Of a stretch of DNA of 64,000 bases, positions 35,248 to 44,208 are shown piece by piece. Position numbers and translations under genes: made by a program. The DNA comes from Pseudomonadota bacterium (GTDB lineage Bacteria; Pseudomonadota; Gammaproteobacteria; Burkholderiales; Gallionellaceae). The notes under the pieces are model-generated. The model saw only the letters and a list, made by a program, of their open reading frames with translations. It was not told where the DNA came from and searched no databases. The stretch spans positions 1-64,000 of the forward strand of contig JAJZTF010000013.1 in the NCBI GenBank assembly GCA_021821945.1. Direction: 5' to 3'. Positions within the stretch are counted from its first letter, which is position 1, and each line of letters starts with the position of its first letter.

Positions 35248-36851
35248 CAGTCCTTCTCATCGGAAGACATGACATTCTCCCTGATGCGCTTCTTGTCCAG
35301 CTTGCCCACGCTGGTGCGCGGAAGCATGGATACAAACGCGAACTGGATCAGGCGGGCATAGCGCGAAAGCCTTCCCTCGTCGACTTTGCGGTCTATGGAT
35401 TTTCGCAGATCGTCCACGCCTGCGGCCATGCCTTCCTTCAGCACGACCAGCGCGCAAGCCCTCTCACCCCACTTGGCGTCCGGCACGCCGATCACCGCGA
35501 CTTCGCTCACTGCCGGATGCTCGAGTATCAGGCTTTCCAGCTCCAGGGAAGAGAGCCACTCTCCGCTGCACTTGATCACATCCTTCATGCGGTCCGTGAT
35601 GTTGACCACCCCCTTGCCATCCTTCGTGCCCATGTCTCCGGTGTGCAGACAGCCGCCGCGCCAGAGGCATTCCGATGCCTTCTCGTCCTGCAGATAGCCC
35701 TGAGTGAGCCAGGGCGCCCTCACCACGACCTCCCCGACACTCTTCCCGTCGCAAGGCAATTCGTTGCCGTCTTCATCCACAATGCGCATCTCGACCAGCG
35801 GAATGGCGCGACCCGCCTTGATGCGCCGGGCGAGTTGCTCCTCCGGTGCGGGATCGTCGCCGCACTCGAGATGGCCCAGCGAGAGGACCGGGCAAGTCTC
35901 GGACAGCCCATATCCTGCAAAGATGTCCACCCCCTTCGCCAGGGCTGCCTGTGCCAGCGCCCTGGGCAATGCAGATCCCCCTATCACCACTTTCCATCCA
36001 GAAAGATCGGATGCCAGGGGGCTTGCAAGCAGGAGATGCAGCACGGTCGGCACACAGTGGGAAAAGGTCACCCCCTCGTCCTTGATCAGGCCGAGCAAGA
36101 CATCCGGCTGATAGCGCCCCGGATACACCTGCTTGATGCCCAGCATCGTGGCGATATAGGGGAGCCCCCAGGCATGCACGTGGAACATCGGCGTGATCGG
36201 CATGTACACGTCTCCCCTGCCGAATCCCCCGTGCAAAGGCGCCGTACCCAGAGCAGCGGCGACCGAAAGGGTATGAAGCACGAGCTGGCGATGGGTGAAG
36301 TAAACGCCCTTGGGCGCGCCTGTCGTGCCCGTGGTATAGAAGACGGTCGCACGCGAGTTCTCGTCGAAATCCGGAAAGGCGTGATCCTCGACGCCTCCCT
36401 CGAGCAGCGTTTCATAATCTGCCAGAAAGAAAGGCGGGCAAGCAGGTCTTTCCTTGTCGGAAAGCAGCACGAAATTCCTGACCGTTTCCAGCCTGTCGCG
36501 AATTTCCCCAAGCAATGGCAGAAAATCCTCGTGAACCAGAAGCAGATCGGCACGCGCGTGATTCAAAGTATAGAGGACCTGCTCCGGCGGCAATCTCACA
36601 TTCACCGTCTGCAGCACCGCGCCCAGCATGGGGATCGCAAAGAAGCATTCCAGATAGCGGTGACTGTCCCAGTCCATCACCGCAACCGTCTGGCCAGGTT
36701 TCACCGGCAGCGCGCTTCCCAGGCGGCTGATGCGCGAAGCCAGCGTGCGATAGTCATAACGCGATATGTCGCGGTAGACGATTTCCTGATCAGGAGCATT
36801 TGCAAGCGGCGTATGCAGAAGCTGCTTGATCAACAATGGATAGGTGTTCAC
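35247..36851 (-). CDS. Fatty acid--CoA ligase (AMP-forming)
   Basis: A 534-residue member of the adenylate-forming superfamily. The AMP-binding loop is YTTGTTGAPKGV, followed by GYGLSETCPV, the hinge TGDMGTKDGKG, and the C-terminal lysine motif KLDKKRIRE. The sequence is closest in style to AlkK-like medium- and long-chain acyl-CoA synthetases, with QTVNVRLPPEQVLYTLNHA. It activates a carboxylic acid with ATP and CoA; chain length cannot be read. The GTG at 36851 with GGAAG upstream is preferred to the open frame to 36962, which overlaps pgpA. It overlaps the permease gene by one base. Confidence 0.88.
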   Translation of the reverse strand: MNTYPLLIKQLLHTPLANAPDQEIVYRDISRYDYRTLASRISRLGSALPVKPGQTVAVMDWDSHRYLECFFAIPMLGAVLQTVNVRLPPEQVLYTLNHARADLLLVHEDFLPLLGEIRDRLETVRNFVLLSDKERPACPPFFLADYETLLEGGVEDHAFPDFDENSRATVFYTTGTTGAPKGVYFTHRQLVLHTLSVAAALGTAPLHGGFGRGDVYMPITPMFHVHAWGLPYIATMLGIKQVYPGRYQPDVLLGLIKDEGVTFSHCVPTVLHLLLASPLASDLSGWKVVIGGSALPRALAQAALAKGVDIFAGYGLSETCPVLSLGHLECGDDPAPEEQLARRIKAGRAIPLVEMRIVDEDGNELPCDGKSVGEVVVRAPWLTQGYLQDEKASECLWRGGCLHTGDMGTKDGKGVVNITDRMKDVIKCSGEWLSSLELESLILEHPAVSEVAVIGVPDAKWGERACALVVLKEGMAAGVDDLRKSIDRKVDEGRLSRYARLIQFAFVSMLPRTSVGKLDKKRIRENVMSSDEKD

Positions 36852-36900
36852 CTGGCTTCTTCCAGAACAAGATTGCAATCTGACATCATATCCCAAGGCC

Positions 36901-37413
36901 TCAAAACAGGGTTCTGATCGCGGCCATGCAGAAAAGCGCATAGCCTGCCGCCAGAAGATCATCGAACATCACACCCAGCCCCCCGTGCCAGTTGCTGTCG
37001 AAATGGCGTATCGGAGGCGGTTTTGTGATGTCGAAGAAGCGGAAAAGCAAAAAGGCCAGAACCGACCAGGATGCGCCTTGCGGCGTGAAGAAAAGCACCA
37101 GCAGCATCGCGACGATCTCGTCCCAGACGATGCCGCCGTAATCAATGACGCCGAGCTTCTTTCCGGTATGGCCGCAAGCCCATACGCCGGTGAAGAAGGC
37201 CAAAACCAGAAACAGCATGAATTTGTTGTCGGAAAGGCGGGGTGCCAAATACCAGTATATCGGATAGGCAACGAGCGTTCCGAAGGTGCCCGGGGCAAAA
37301 CGCGCAAGGCCGCTGCCGAATCCGAAGGCAAGAAGGTGCGCGGGATGGCTCAGCAGGAAGCGCCAGTCCGGCCGCACCTTCAGTTCATGATGCTTTTCAT
37401 CCGAAGTGATCAT
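36901..37413 (-). CDS. pgpA: Phosphatidylglycerophosphatase A
   Basis: A 170-residue inner-membrane enzyme with about four hydrophobic segments. The family signature is seen in GFGSGLARFAPGTFGTL, VWDEIVAML and DITKPPPIRHFD, and GGLGVMFDDLLAG-type residues close the active site. It removes phosphate from phosphatidylglycerophosphate to make phosphatidylglycerol. The ATG at 37413 is used with GGGGG upstream; an in-frame TTG at 37428 is less likely. It overlaps the thiL 3' end by 17 bases, the common thiL-pgpA arrangement. Confidence 0.94.
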   Translation of the reverse strand: MITSDEKHHELKVRPDWRFLLSHPAHLLAFGFGSGLARFAPGTFGTLVAYPIYWYLAPRLSDNKFMLFLVLAFFTGVWACGHTGKKLGVIDYGGIVWDEIVAMLLVLFFTPQGASWSVLAFLLFRFFDITKPPPIRHFDSNWHGGLGVMFDDLLAAGYALFCMAAIRTLF

Positions 37414-38335
37414 AGCCCCCGCTTTCAACGAGCAGCCTCGTTTCCCCTTCCATGACGACGCAGCCCGATCCCTCGACTATCCTTCCTATGCAGGCCAGCG
37501 GCATGTCCAGCGCGAGCACATCCGAATGCCTCGAGGCGGGAGCGGTGAAGCAGAGTTCGTAGTCGTCCCCTCCGGATAGGACGCACCGCTTCGCGGCATC
37601 GAGCCCGATGTACTTAAGCATGACCCGGGATACGGGGATGGACCTGAAGTCGATAACGGCCCCCACGCCGGACGCGGCGAGCACATGCCCCAGGTCGGAA
37701 AGCAGGCCGTCGGATATGTCTATCGCGCTCGTGGCGATGCCAGGCAGCTCAAGGCCCAGCGCGACCCTGGGCTGGGGACGGTGCAGCGCATCAGAACATG
37801 AGGCGTATTCCTCGTTGCTCAGGACGACATTTCCCTTCAGATGCGAAAGCGCGAGCGCTGCATCCCCCAACCTTCCCGAAACCCATATCTCGTCGCCGGC
37901 TTTCGCGCCGCTGCGCTTGAGCGCCGAAGCGGCATCGACCTCGCCCATGATCGTCACGCAGAGATTGAGCGGGCCGCGCGTGGTGTCACCGCCGACAAGC
38001 GCCACATCATGGATATCCGCGAGCGAAAAAAAACCCGCACTGAATTTTTCCAGCCATGCCTCATCCGCTTCGGGCAGCGCGATGGAAAGGGTCGCCCAAC
38101 GCGGGATCGCGCCCATCGCCGCCATATCGGAGAGATTGACCGCCAGCGTCTTGTGCCCCAGCGAATAAGGATCGGCATCGGGAAAGAAATGCGTCCCGCA
38201 CACCAGCATGTCGGTGGATACCGCAAGCACCTTGTTCTGATTCACCCGCAGGAGCGCGGCATCGTCCCCCACCCCGAGCAGGGCCGAAGGCGCGGGCCTT
38301 TCGAAATAGCGGCGTATCAGCTCGAACTCGTTCAT
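37397..38335 (-). CDS. thiL: Thiamine-monophosphate kinase
   Basis: A 312-residue PurM-like ATP-dependent kinase that converts thiamine monophosphate to the diphosphate cofactor. GVGDDAAL near the N-terminus, ADPYSLGHKTLAVNLSDMA, GGDTTRG and the later DISDGLLSDLGH carry the metal and nucleotide ligands. It lies 16 bases after nusB and overlaps pgpA, within a nusB-thiL-pgpA string typical of proteobacteria. Confidence 0.95.
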   Translation of the reverse strand: MNEFELIRRYFERPAPSALLGVGDDAALLRVNQNKVLAVSTDMLVCGTHFFPDADPYSLGHKTLAVNLSDMAAMGAIPRWATLSIALPEADEAWLEKFSAGFFSLADIHDVALVGGDTTRGPLNLCVTIMGEVDAASALKRSGAKAGDEIWVSGRLGDAALALSHLKGNVVLSNEEYASCSDALHRPQPRVALGLELPGIATSAIDISDGLLSDLGHVLAASGVGAVIDFRSIPVSRVMLKYIGLDAAKRCVLSGGDDYELCFTAPASRHSDVLALDMPLACIGRIVEGSGCVVMEGETRLLVESGGYDHFG

Positions 38336-38351
38336 GAAAGAAACAGGCCCG

Positions 38352-38795
38352 CTAGCGCCTCGCGTGTTCGAACTCGACCGGACGCAGCTTGGGGGCGAGC
38401 TTGTCCAGCACGCCGTTCACATACTTGTGCCCGTCCGTACCGCCGAAGGTCTTGGCAAGCTCGACCGCCTCGTTGATGACCACCTTGTATGGCACTTCGG
38501 GCTGATGTGCAAACTCGAATGCGGCAAGCAGCAGCACCGAATATTCCACCGTGCTGAGCTCAGACACCCCCCTATCCAGATGCGGGGCAAGCAAGGCCTC
38601 GAGTTCACCCGGATCAGACAGCACGCCGCGCAGGAGCCTGGCATACAAGGGCTTGTCGTAGCGGCCCAGATTCTTTTCATTCTGCATCTGCTTTTCGATG
38701 TCGGAGGCCACCGTCCCGGACACCCGCCACTGGTAGATGCCCTGCATGACGAGCTCCCTTGCGCGATGGCGCGGACTCTTGTGCTGATCGTTCAT
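38352..38795 (-). CDS. nusB: Transcription antitermination protein NusB
   Basis: A 147-residue all-helical RNA-binding protein. Recognisable features are the N-terminal [15 protein letters not shown], the central [10 protein letters not shown] and the C-terminal [20 protein letters not shown]. With NusE (S10) it binds boxA of rRNA leader transcripts for antitermination. Its start overlaps the ribH stop by four bases, as in many bacteria. Confidence 0.95.
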   Translation of the reverse strand: MNDQHKSPRHRARELVMQGIYQWRVSGTVASDIEKQMQNEKNLGRYDKPLYARLLRGVLSDPGELEALLAPHLDRGVSELSTVEYSVLLLAAFEFAHQPEVPYKVVINEAVELAKTFGGTDGHKYVNGVLDKLAPKLRPVEFEHARR

Positions 38796-39244
38796 GCCAG
38801 ATCACGCAACAGATTGGTCATCTCGATCGCGACCTCCGCGGCCTCGGCGCCTTTCACGCTGGTGCGCGCCAGCGCCTGATCGTCATTCTCGGTGGTCAGG
38901 ATCGCATTGGCAATCGGCACGCCGGCGATGAGCTGGACATCGCCCACTCCTCTTGCAGACTCGTTGGAGACCACCTCGAAGTGATAGGTTTCTCCGCGTA
39001 TCACCGCACCCAGGGCGATCAGCGCATCAAATCTCTCGCTCCTGGCCATTTTGAGCAGGACGAGCGGTATCTCGAGCGCGCCCGGCACGGTCGCCAGCGT
39101 GATGTTTTCGTCAAGAACGCCAAGCTGCACGAGACGGGTGCGGCATGAACCGAGCAGCCCCTCGCACACATCACGATTGAAGCGGCTTTGCACGATGCCG
39201 ATGCGCATCCCCTTGCCGTCCAGATTCTTCTCTATTTCCTTCAT
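38792..39244 (-). CDS. ribH: 6,7-dimethyl-8-ribityllumazine synthase
   Basis: A 150-residue subunit of the lumazine synthase capsid. It condenses the RibBX product (dihydroxybutanone phosphate) with the RibD-derived pyrimidine. Conserved segments are [25 protein letters not shown] and [16 protein letters not shown] with the catalytic histidine. It overlaps both ribBX and nusB as ATGA, so all three are coupled. Confidence 0.96.
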   Translation of the reverse strand: MKEIEKNLDGKGMRIGIVQSRFNRDVCEGLLGSCRTRLVQLGVLDENITLATVPGALEIPLVLLKMARSERFDALIALGAVIRGETYHFEVVSNESARGVGDVQLIAGVPIANAILTTENDDQALARTSVKGAEAAEVAIEMTNLLRDLA

Positions 39245-40347
39245 AGTCCGATTCCCTGTTCCTGATTCGCATATCCCACCACTTCCAGCCCGAAGCCGGC
39301 CATGCTGGGCATCTTGTGAGGGCTTGAAAGCAGCCTCATCTTGCCCACGTTCAGGTCGCGCAGTATCTGCGCGCCTATGCCGTAGCTGCGCGTATCCCAG
39401 TGCTGCTGGGCGCCCGCATCCAGCGTTGCGCGGGAAAGGAGCTCCTTTGGCGTCTCGCCGCGATGCAGAAGCACCAGAACGCCAGCCCTTGCCTCGCTGA
39501 TTTTCTGCAATGCCTCGAGTGCGCTGGTCGAATGGCCCTGCGAACCCGTCTCGAGAAAATCCATCACCGAAAGCGGTTCATGCACGCGCACCAGAGTCTC
39601 CTGGTCCTGGCTAATCTCCCCCCTGGCGAGCGCAAGATGGGTGCGCTGCGTGGTCTTGTCCACATAGACCATCAGATCGAATTCGCCGTGCACGGTCTGC
39701 ACCCGCCGGCTTGCGACCCTCTCCACCAGCTTCTCATGGCGGCTGCGATATTCGATGAGATCGGCGATCGTGCCGATTTTCAAACCGTGCAGCTTCGCAT
39801 ATTCGATGAGATCCGGCAGCCGCGCCATCTCCCCGTCATCCTTGAGTATCTCGCAGATCACCGAGGCAGGCGTCAGGCCGGCCATTCTCGCAAGATCGCA
39901 ACCCGCCTCGGTATGCCCTGCCCGCACCAGCACGCCGCCGTTTTGCGCGCGCAGCGGAAAGATGTGGCCCGGCTGCACGATGTCGGAAGGCTTGGCATTG
40001 CTGTCCACCGCAGCGAGCACGGTGCGGGCGCGGTCGGCTGCGGAAATACCCGTCGTGACACCCGTGGCCGCCTCTATCGAAACCGTGAAATTCGTCGCCA
40101 GACTGAGGCCGTTTTCCTGCACCATCAATGGCAGATTGAGCTTCTTGCAATGCGCCTCTGTCAGGGTCAGGCAGATCAGGCCGCGCCCGTGACGCGCCAT
40201 GAAGTTGATCTTCTCGGGCGTGGCGAACTCGGCGGCAAAAACAAGATCGCCCTCGTTCTCGCGGTCCTCCTCGTCCACCAGGATGACCATGTTGCCTTTC
40301 CTGATCTCCTCGACGATTTCCTCTATGGGTGCAATATCTGTCATCAT
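39241..40347 (-). CDS. ribBX: 3,4-dihydroxy-2-butanone-4-phosphate synthase with degenerate GTP cyclohydrolase II domain (RibBX)
   Basis: A 368-residue fusion. The N-terminal RibB domain is intact, with [24 protein letters not shown] and [17 protein letters not shown] for ribulose-5-phosphate and metal binding. The C-terminal part resembles GTP cyclohydrolase II ([18 protein letters not shown]), but the zinc-binding cysteine cluster is absent; this region contains no cysteine. GTP hydrolysis is therefore not expected, and the arrangement matches the RibBX hybrids described in other proteobacteria. A separate ribA should exist elsewhere. ATG 40347 has AAGG upstream; ATG 40344 is equally possible. 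It overlaps ribH. Confidence 0.88.
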   Translation of the reverse strand: MMTDIAPIEEIVEEIRKGNMVILVDEEDRENEGDLVFAAEFATPEKINFMARHGRGLICLTLTEAHCKKLNLPLMVQENGLSLATNFTVSIEAATGVTTGISAADRARTVLAAVDSNAKPSDIVQPGHIFPLRAQNGGVLVRAGHTEAGCDLARMAGLTPASVICEILKDDGEMARLPDLIEYAKLHGLKIGTIADLIEYRSRHEKLVERVASRRVQTVHGEFDLMVYVDKTTQRTHLALARGEISQDQETLVRVHEPLSVMDFLETGSQGHSTSALEALQKISEARAGVLVLLHRGETPKELLSRATLDAGAQQHWDTRSYGIGAQILRDLNVGKMRLLSSPHKMPSMAGFGLEVVGYANQEQGIGL

Positions 40348-40397
40348 GAATAACCTTAACAATGGCGTTTGCCATTCTACCATCTGCGCTGCCACCC

Positions 40398-40667
40398 ATG
40401 GAAAAGCACTGGTCAGGAAAAGTGACACGCGAAAGTTCTGCGCTGGATCTGGAGGCGGGCGTCTTCACCTGGCACGACCCTTTGCGCATCGCTGAATCGC
40501 TAAAGAAATCGGCGGAAATGAGCAATCGCCGCAAGGCAGCGCCTTTCAACTCGGCGATGTCGATGCTGGTGTTCTACATCAACAGGGCAGGCAGGAACCT
40601 CAACGAAGACCAGAAGCGGATACTGGAACAGGCCAAAGTCGAATTGCGCAAACTTTATGGCCGCTAG
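40398..40667 (+). CDS. DUF3175 small basic protein
   Basis: An 89-residue protein that matches DUF3175. It has the N-terminal [17 protein letters not shown], the basic [17 protein letters not shown] and the strongly conserved [14 protein letters not shown]. Its function is unknown. The basic helical composition would allow nucleic-acid binding, but this is conjecture. The ATG at 40398 matches the family start. The gene is divergent from ribBX, and its last four bases overlap the end of the convergent ribE, splitting the riboflavin cluster into two transcription units. Confidence 0.82.
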   Translation: MEKHWSGKVTRESSALDLEAGVFTWHDPLRIAESLKKSAEMSNRRKAAPFNSAMSMLVFYINRAGRNLNEDQKRILEQAKVELRKLYGR

Positions 40668-41260
40668 GGCCGGTCCGCCGTCATCATGCGCTCGACATAG
40701 CGTGCGATCAGGTCGACCTCCAGGTTCACCCTTGATCCCTGCTTCAGCTCGTTCAGCGTCGTCGCATCGAGCGTGTGCGGGATCAGATTCATCTCGAACT
40801 CGTCGCCTGCGACGCGGTTCACGGTGAGGCTCACGCCGTTGACCGCGACCGATCCCTTGGCCGCGATGTATTTCGCCAATGCGTGAGGCGCCTTCACGAC
40901 AAGGCGCCAGCTCTCCCCGATGTCGTTGAATGCGATGACTTCGCCAACGCCGTCCACATGGCCGCTCACGAGATGCCCTCCCAGCCTGTCGGAAAGGCGC
41001 AGCGCCTTCTCGAGATTGACGTGGTTTCCCTGCCTTTCGAGTCCCGTCGTGCAGCTCAGCGTCTCGACAGACACGTCGGCTACGAAGGTGCGCCCTGCGA
41101 TTTCCACCGCGGTCAGGCATACGCCGTTGACCGCAATGCTGTCGCCTATCTGCACGTCATTCATGTCCAGCGACTCCGCCGCGACGGTCAGCCGCAAGCC
41201 GCCCATCCGCTCCTCCGCCTTCGCAATCATCCCCACATCCGCAATGATCCCACTAAACAT
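40664..41260 (-). CDS. ribE: Riboflavin synthase (alpha chain)
   Basis: A 198-residue enzyme made of two homologous lumazine-binding barrels. The repeats show as MFSGIIADVG / SGHVDGVGEV and paired VNGVCLTAVE / VNGVSLTVNR motifs. It dismutates two 6,7-dimethyl-8-ribityllumazine molecules to riboflavin. It overlaps the 3' end of ribD by eight bases, giving a nrdR-ribD-ribE unit. Confidence 0.95.
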   Translation of the reverse strand: MFSGIIADVGMIAKAEERMGGLRLTVAAESLDMNDVQIGDSIAVNGVCLTAVEIAGRTFVADVSVETLSCTTGLERQGNHVNLEKALRLSDRLGGHLVSGHVDGVGEVIAFNDIGESWRLVVKAPHALAKYIAAKGSVAVNGVSLTVNRVAGDEFEMNLIPHTLDATTLNELKQGSRVNLEVDLIARYVERMMTADRP

Positions 41261-42341
41261 GCTCCACCTCCGCCATGATGCGCAAATCGCGCCCTATCCG
41301 ACGCACATCCTTCCATTCAAGACCGACGCGCTGATCAAGGCTTGAAAGCTCGCCCAGACTTGCGATCCCACGCGCCATGTCGCCCAGAATGGAAGGTGCG
41401 ACATAAAGCAACAGTTCATCCAGCAATTTCTCGCGCAAAAGCGCGCCATTGAGCACGGCACCCGCCTCGACCAGAAGCTCGTTGCAGCCCCGGCCTGCCA
41501 GGTCTTTCAGCATGGCGCGCAAGTCCACGCGCCCATTGCCATCGGGCAAGACCACCACGGCACCCCCCTTTTCTTCCAGAATCGCGATCTTCTTCTCATC
41601 CCTGACCGCACTGTAGATCAGCGCACCGCCTTCGAGGATGCGCGCGGATGGCGGCATGCGCAAATTGCTGTCCGCCACAACCCGCAGCGGCTGCCTTTCG
41701 CATTCGAACTCCCTGACGTTGAGCCTCGAATCGTCCGCGAGTATGCTGCCGATGCCTGTCAACACCGCGCACGAGCGCGCGCGAAACCGCTGCACATCGC
41801 GCCTTGCATCATCCCCCGTGATCCACTGGCTCATGCCGTTGGCAAGCGCGGTGCGCCCGTCGAGGCTCATGCCCATCTTGCTCGTCACGCGGGGCAGACC
41901 CCGCGTCATGCGGGAAACGAATCCGGCATTCAATTGCGCCGCAGCAGACTCCATCAGCCCGCATTCGACCCTGATGCCGGCCTCGCGCAATCTTGCGATG
42001 CCGGAGCCGGCAACCCGCGGATTGGGGTCCTGCATCGCGACCACGGCCCTTGCAATTTTCGCTTCTATCAGCGCATCGGCACAGGGAGGGGTTTTGCCAA
42101 AATGGCTGCAGGGCTCGAGCGTGACATAGGCCGTGGCGCCAATCGCCGCATTCCCGGCTTCGCGAAGCGCAAGCACCTCTGCATGCGGCTCCCCGGCCTT
42201 CCTGTGCCAGCCGCTTCCGACGCGCTTTCCGTCCCTGACCAGAACGCAGCCCACCCGCGGATTGGGGCTAGTCGTATAAAGACCAAGCCTTGCCAGCTTG
42301 AGCGCCTCCCCCATCCAGAAATGATCCTCATAGCTGAACAT
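41253..42341 (-). CDS. ribD: Bifunctional pyrimidine deaminase/reductase RibD
   Basis: A 362-residue enzyme. The N-terminal cytidine-deaminase-like domain carries the zinc site (GEPHAEVLAL and PCSHFGKTPPCADAL). The C-terminal dihydrofolate-reductase-like domain is seen in KMGMSLDGRTAL, SQWITGDDAR and VEAGAVLNGALL. It catalyses two consecutive steps of riboflavin synthesis. Its ATG shares one base with the nrdR TGA. Confidence 0.95.
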   Translation of the reverse strand: MFSYEDHFWMGEALKLARLGLYTTSPNPRVGCVLVRDGKRVGSGWHRKAGEPHAEVLALREAGNAAIGATAYVTLEPCSHFGKTPPCADALIEAKIARAVVAMQDPNPRVAGSGIARLREAGIRVECGLMESAAAQLNAGFVSRMTRGLPRVTSKMGMSLDGRTALANGMSQWITGDDARRDVQRFRARSCAVLTGIGSILADDSRLNVREFECERQPLRVVADSNLRMPPSARILEGGALIYSAVRDEKKIAILEEKGGAVVVLPDGNGRVDLRAMLKDLAGRGCNELLVEAGAVLNGALLREKLLDELLLYVAPSILGDMARGIASLGELSSLDQRVGLEWKDVRRIGRDLRIMAEVEHV

Positions 42342-42805
42342 CAGCTTTCGCTCGGCGTCCTGCGCACCGCCTTGACGGCTTCGGTGAAATCGCCCACATC
42401 CTGGAAGCTCTTGTAAACGGATGCGAAGCGGATGTAGGCGACCTTGTCCAGCTTCAAAAGCTCCTGCATCACCATCTCGCCAACCTGCCTCGAACCCACC
42501 TCGCGCTCGCCCAGCTGATAGAGCTGCCGGGTCACGCGGTCTATCGCTGCGTCTATCGCCTCCGTCGACACCGGCCTCTTGTGCAGGGCGCGCTTGAAGC
42601 TGGTGCGCAGCTTGCCCGCATCGAATTCGCTCCTGGTGCCGTTCTGCTTGACCACCTGCGGCATCCTTAGCTCCACCGTCTCGTAGGTCGTGAAGCGCTT
42701 GTCGCAGGAAACGCAGCGGCGGCGGCGACGTATGCTGTCGCCTTCCTCGCTTTCGCGGGTGTCCACCACCTGCGTATCAGGGCCTTTGCAGAAAGGACAT
42801 CTCAT
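42341..42805 (-). CDS. nrdR: Transcriptional repressor of ribonucleotide reductase genes
   Basis: A 154-residue NrdR. The N-terminal zinc ribbon has C3, C6, C31 and C34 with RRRRRC next to the second pair. An ATP-cone then spans about residues 49-139 ([20 protein letters not shown]). It senses ATP and dATP and binds paired boxes; such a pair lies upstream of nrdA at 6218-6264 here. Its position ahead of ribD is conserved in proteobacteria. Confidence 0.96.
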   Translation of the reverse strand: MRCPFCKGPDTQVVDTRESEEGDSIRRRRRCVSCDKRFTTYETVELRMPQVVKQNGTRSEFDAGKLRTSFKRALHKRPVSTEAIDAAIDRVTRQLYQLGEREVGSRQVGEMVMQELLKLDKVAYIRFASVYKSFQDVGDFTEAVKAVRRTPSES

Positions 42806-42892
42806 AGGGGAAGGGAAAAAAGGGAAGAGAGAAGGGTAAGACCGGCCTTGAGGGCACCAGCATTGACCCTCCCCCCACTTCCCTTCTCATGT

Positions 42893-44140
42893 TCAGGCTC
42901 CATATACCGGGAATCTGGTGGTCAGCTTCCTGACTTCCGCCGTCACGCGTTCGATCACCGCATCATCGTTCGGCGCATCGAGCACGTCCGCGATCAGATT
43001 TGCAAGCTGCTCCGCCTCGAGTTCCTGGAAGCCTCGCGTGGTCATCGCAGGGCTTCCTATGCGTATGCCGGATGTGACGAAAGGCTTCTGGGGATCGTTG
43101 GGGATCGCGTTCTTGTTGACCGTGATGTGGGCGCGCCCGAGCGCCGCTTCCGCATCCTTTCCTGTCAGATTCTTGGCCTGCAGGTCGACCAGGAAGACAT
43201 GGCTGTCGGTGCGGCCGGACACGATGCGCAGGCCTCTTTCCTGCAGCACGCGCGTCATCACGCGCGCGTTCTCGACGACTTGGCGCTGGTATAGCTTGAA
43301 CTCGTGGCTCGCGGCCTCCTTGAAGGCGACCGCCTTGGCCGCGATCACATGCATCAGCGGCCCCCCCTGGAGGGATGGGAAAATCGCGGAATTGAGCGCC
43401 TTCTCATGCTCTGCCCTGGCCAGAATCAGCCCGCCCCTGGGCCCGCGCAGCGTCTTGTGGGTCGTGGTGGTGACGAAATCAGCTATGCCCACGGGGCTCG
43501 GATAGACGCCTGCCGCGATCAGGCCCGCGTAATGCGCCATGTCCACGAAGAGATAGGCACCCACGCTGTCCGCGATCTGCCTGAAGCGTTTCCAGTCTAT
43601 CACCAGCGAATAGGCCGAAGCGCCCGCCACGATCATCCTGGGCTTGTGCTCGTTTGCCAGCGCCTGCACCTGGTCGTAGTCTATCTCTTCCTGCTTGTTC
43701 AAGCCGTACTGGACCGCGTTGTAGAGCTTGCCGCTGATGTTCACCGTCGCCCCGTGAGTCAGATGGCCTCCGTGCGCGAGCGACATGCCGAGTATCGTGT
43801 CTCCGGGTTTAAGCACCGAGGCGTAAACGGCCTGATTGGCCTGCGATCCCGAATGCGGCTGAACGTTCGCATATTCGGCGCCGAACAGCGCCTTGGCCCT
43901 GTCTATCGCGAGCTGCTCCGCCACGTCCACATATTCGCAGCCGCCGTAATAGCGCTTGCCGGGGTATCCTTCTGCATACTTGTTGGTGAGCCTGCTCCCC
44001 TGCGCCTCCATGACGGCCGGGCTCGTGTAGTTTTCCGACGCGATCAGCTCTATGTGGTCTTCCTGGCGGCGGTTTTCATTCTGGATCGCAGCCCACAATT
44101 CCGGATCGGTGACGGCGATGGTGTTTTTGCTCGAGAACAT
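42893..44140 (-). CDS. glyA: Serine hydroxymethyltransferase
   Basis: A 415-residue PLP enzyme that interconverts serine and glycine with tetrahydrofolate. Conserved features are [28 protein letters not shown] and the PLP lysine in [14 protein letters not shown]. The ATG at 44140 with AGGAA upstream is chosen over the open frame to 44206. It lies 87 bases before nrdR on the same strand, the usual glyA-nrdR order; no clear terminator was seen in the gap. Confidence 0.96.
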   Translation of the reverse strand: MFSSKNTIAVTDPELWAAIQNENRRQEDHIELIASENYTSPAVMEAQGSRLTNKYAEGYPGKRYYGGCEYVDVAEQLAIDRAKALFGAEYANVQPHSGSQANQAVYASVLKPGDTILGMSLAHGGHLTHGATVNISGKLYNAVQYGLNKQEEIDYDQVQALANEHKPRMIVAGASAYSLVIDWKRFRQIADSVGAYLFVDMAHYAGLIAAGVYPSPVGIADFVTTTTHKTLRGPRGGLILARAEHEKALNSAIFPSLQGGPLMHVIAAKAVAFKEAASHEFKLYQRQVVENARVMTRVLQERGLRIVSGRTDSHVFLVDLQAKNLTGKDAEAALGRAHITVNKNAIPNDPQKPFVTSGIRIGSPAMTTRGFQELEAEQLANLIADVLDAPNDDAVIERVTAEVRKLTTRFPVYGA

Positions 44141-44208
44141 GGCGATTCCTGCTTGATGAAATAAACCGGATTCTACCATGCCACGGGCCTTGATTGCCGC
44201 GACCATAT

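Noticed and set aside
35247-36851. Acyl-CoA ligase as the missing XrtA-associated ligase
   Set aside because: It lies 12 kb from the XrtA-linked genes beside a permease and pgpA, and its sequence looks like a standard fatty-acid CoA ligase.
40348-40397. Possible FMN riboswitch before ribBX
   Set aside because: Only 50 bases separate ribBX from the divergent DUF3175 gene, too short for the RFN element, and its conserved segments are absent.
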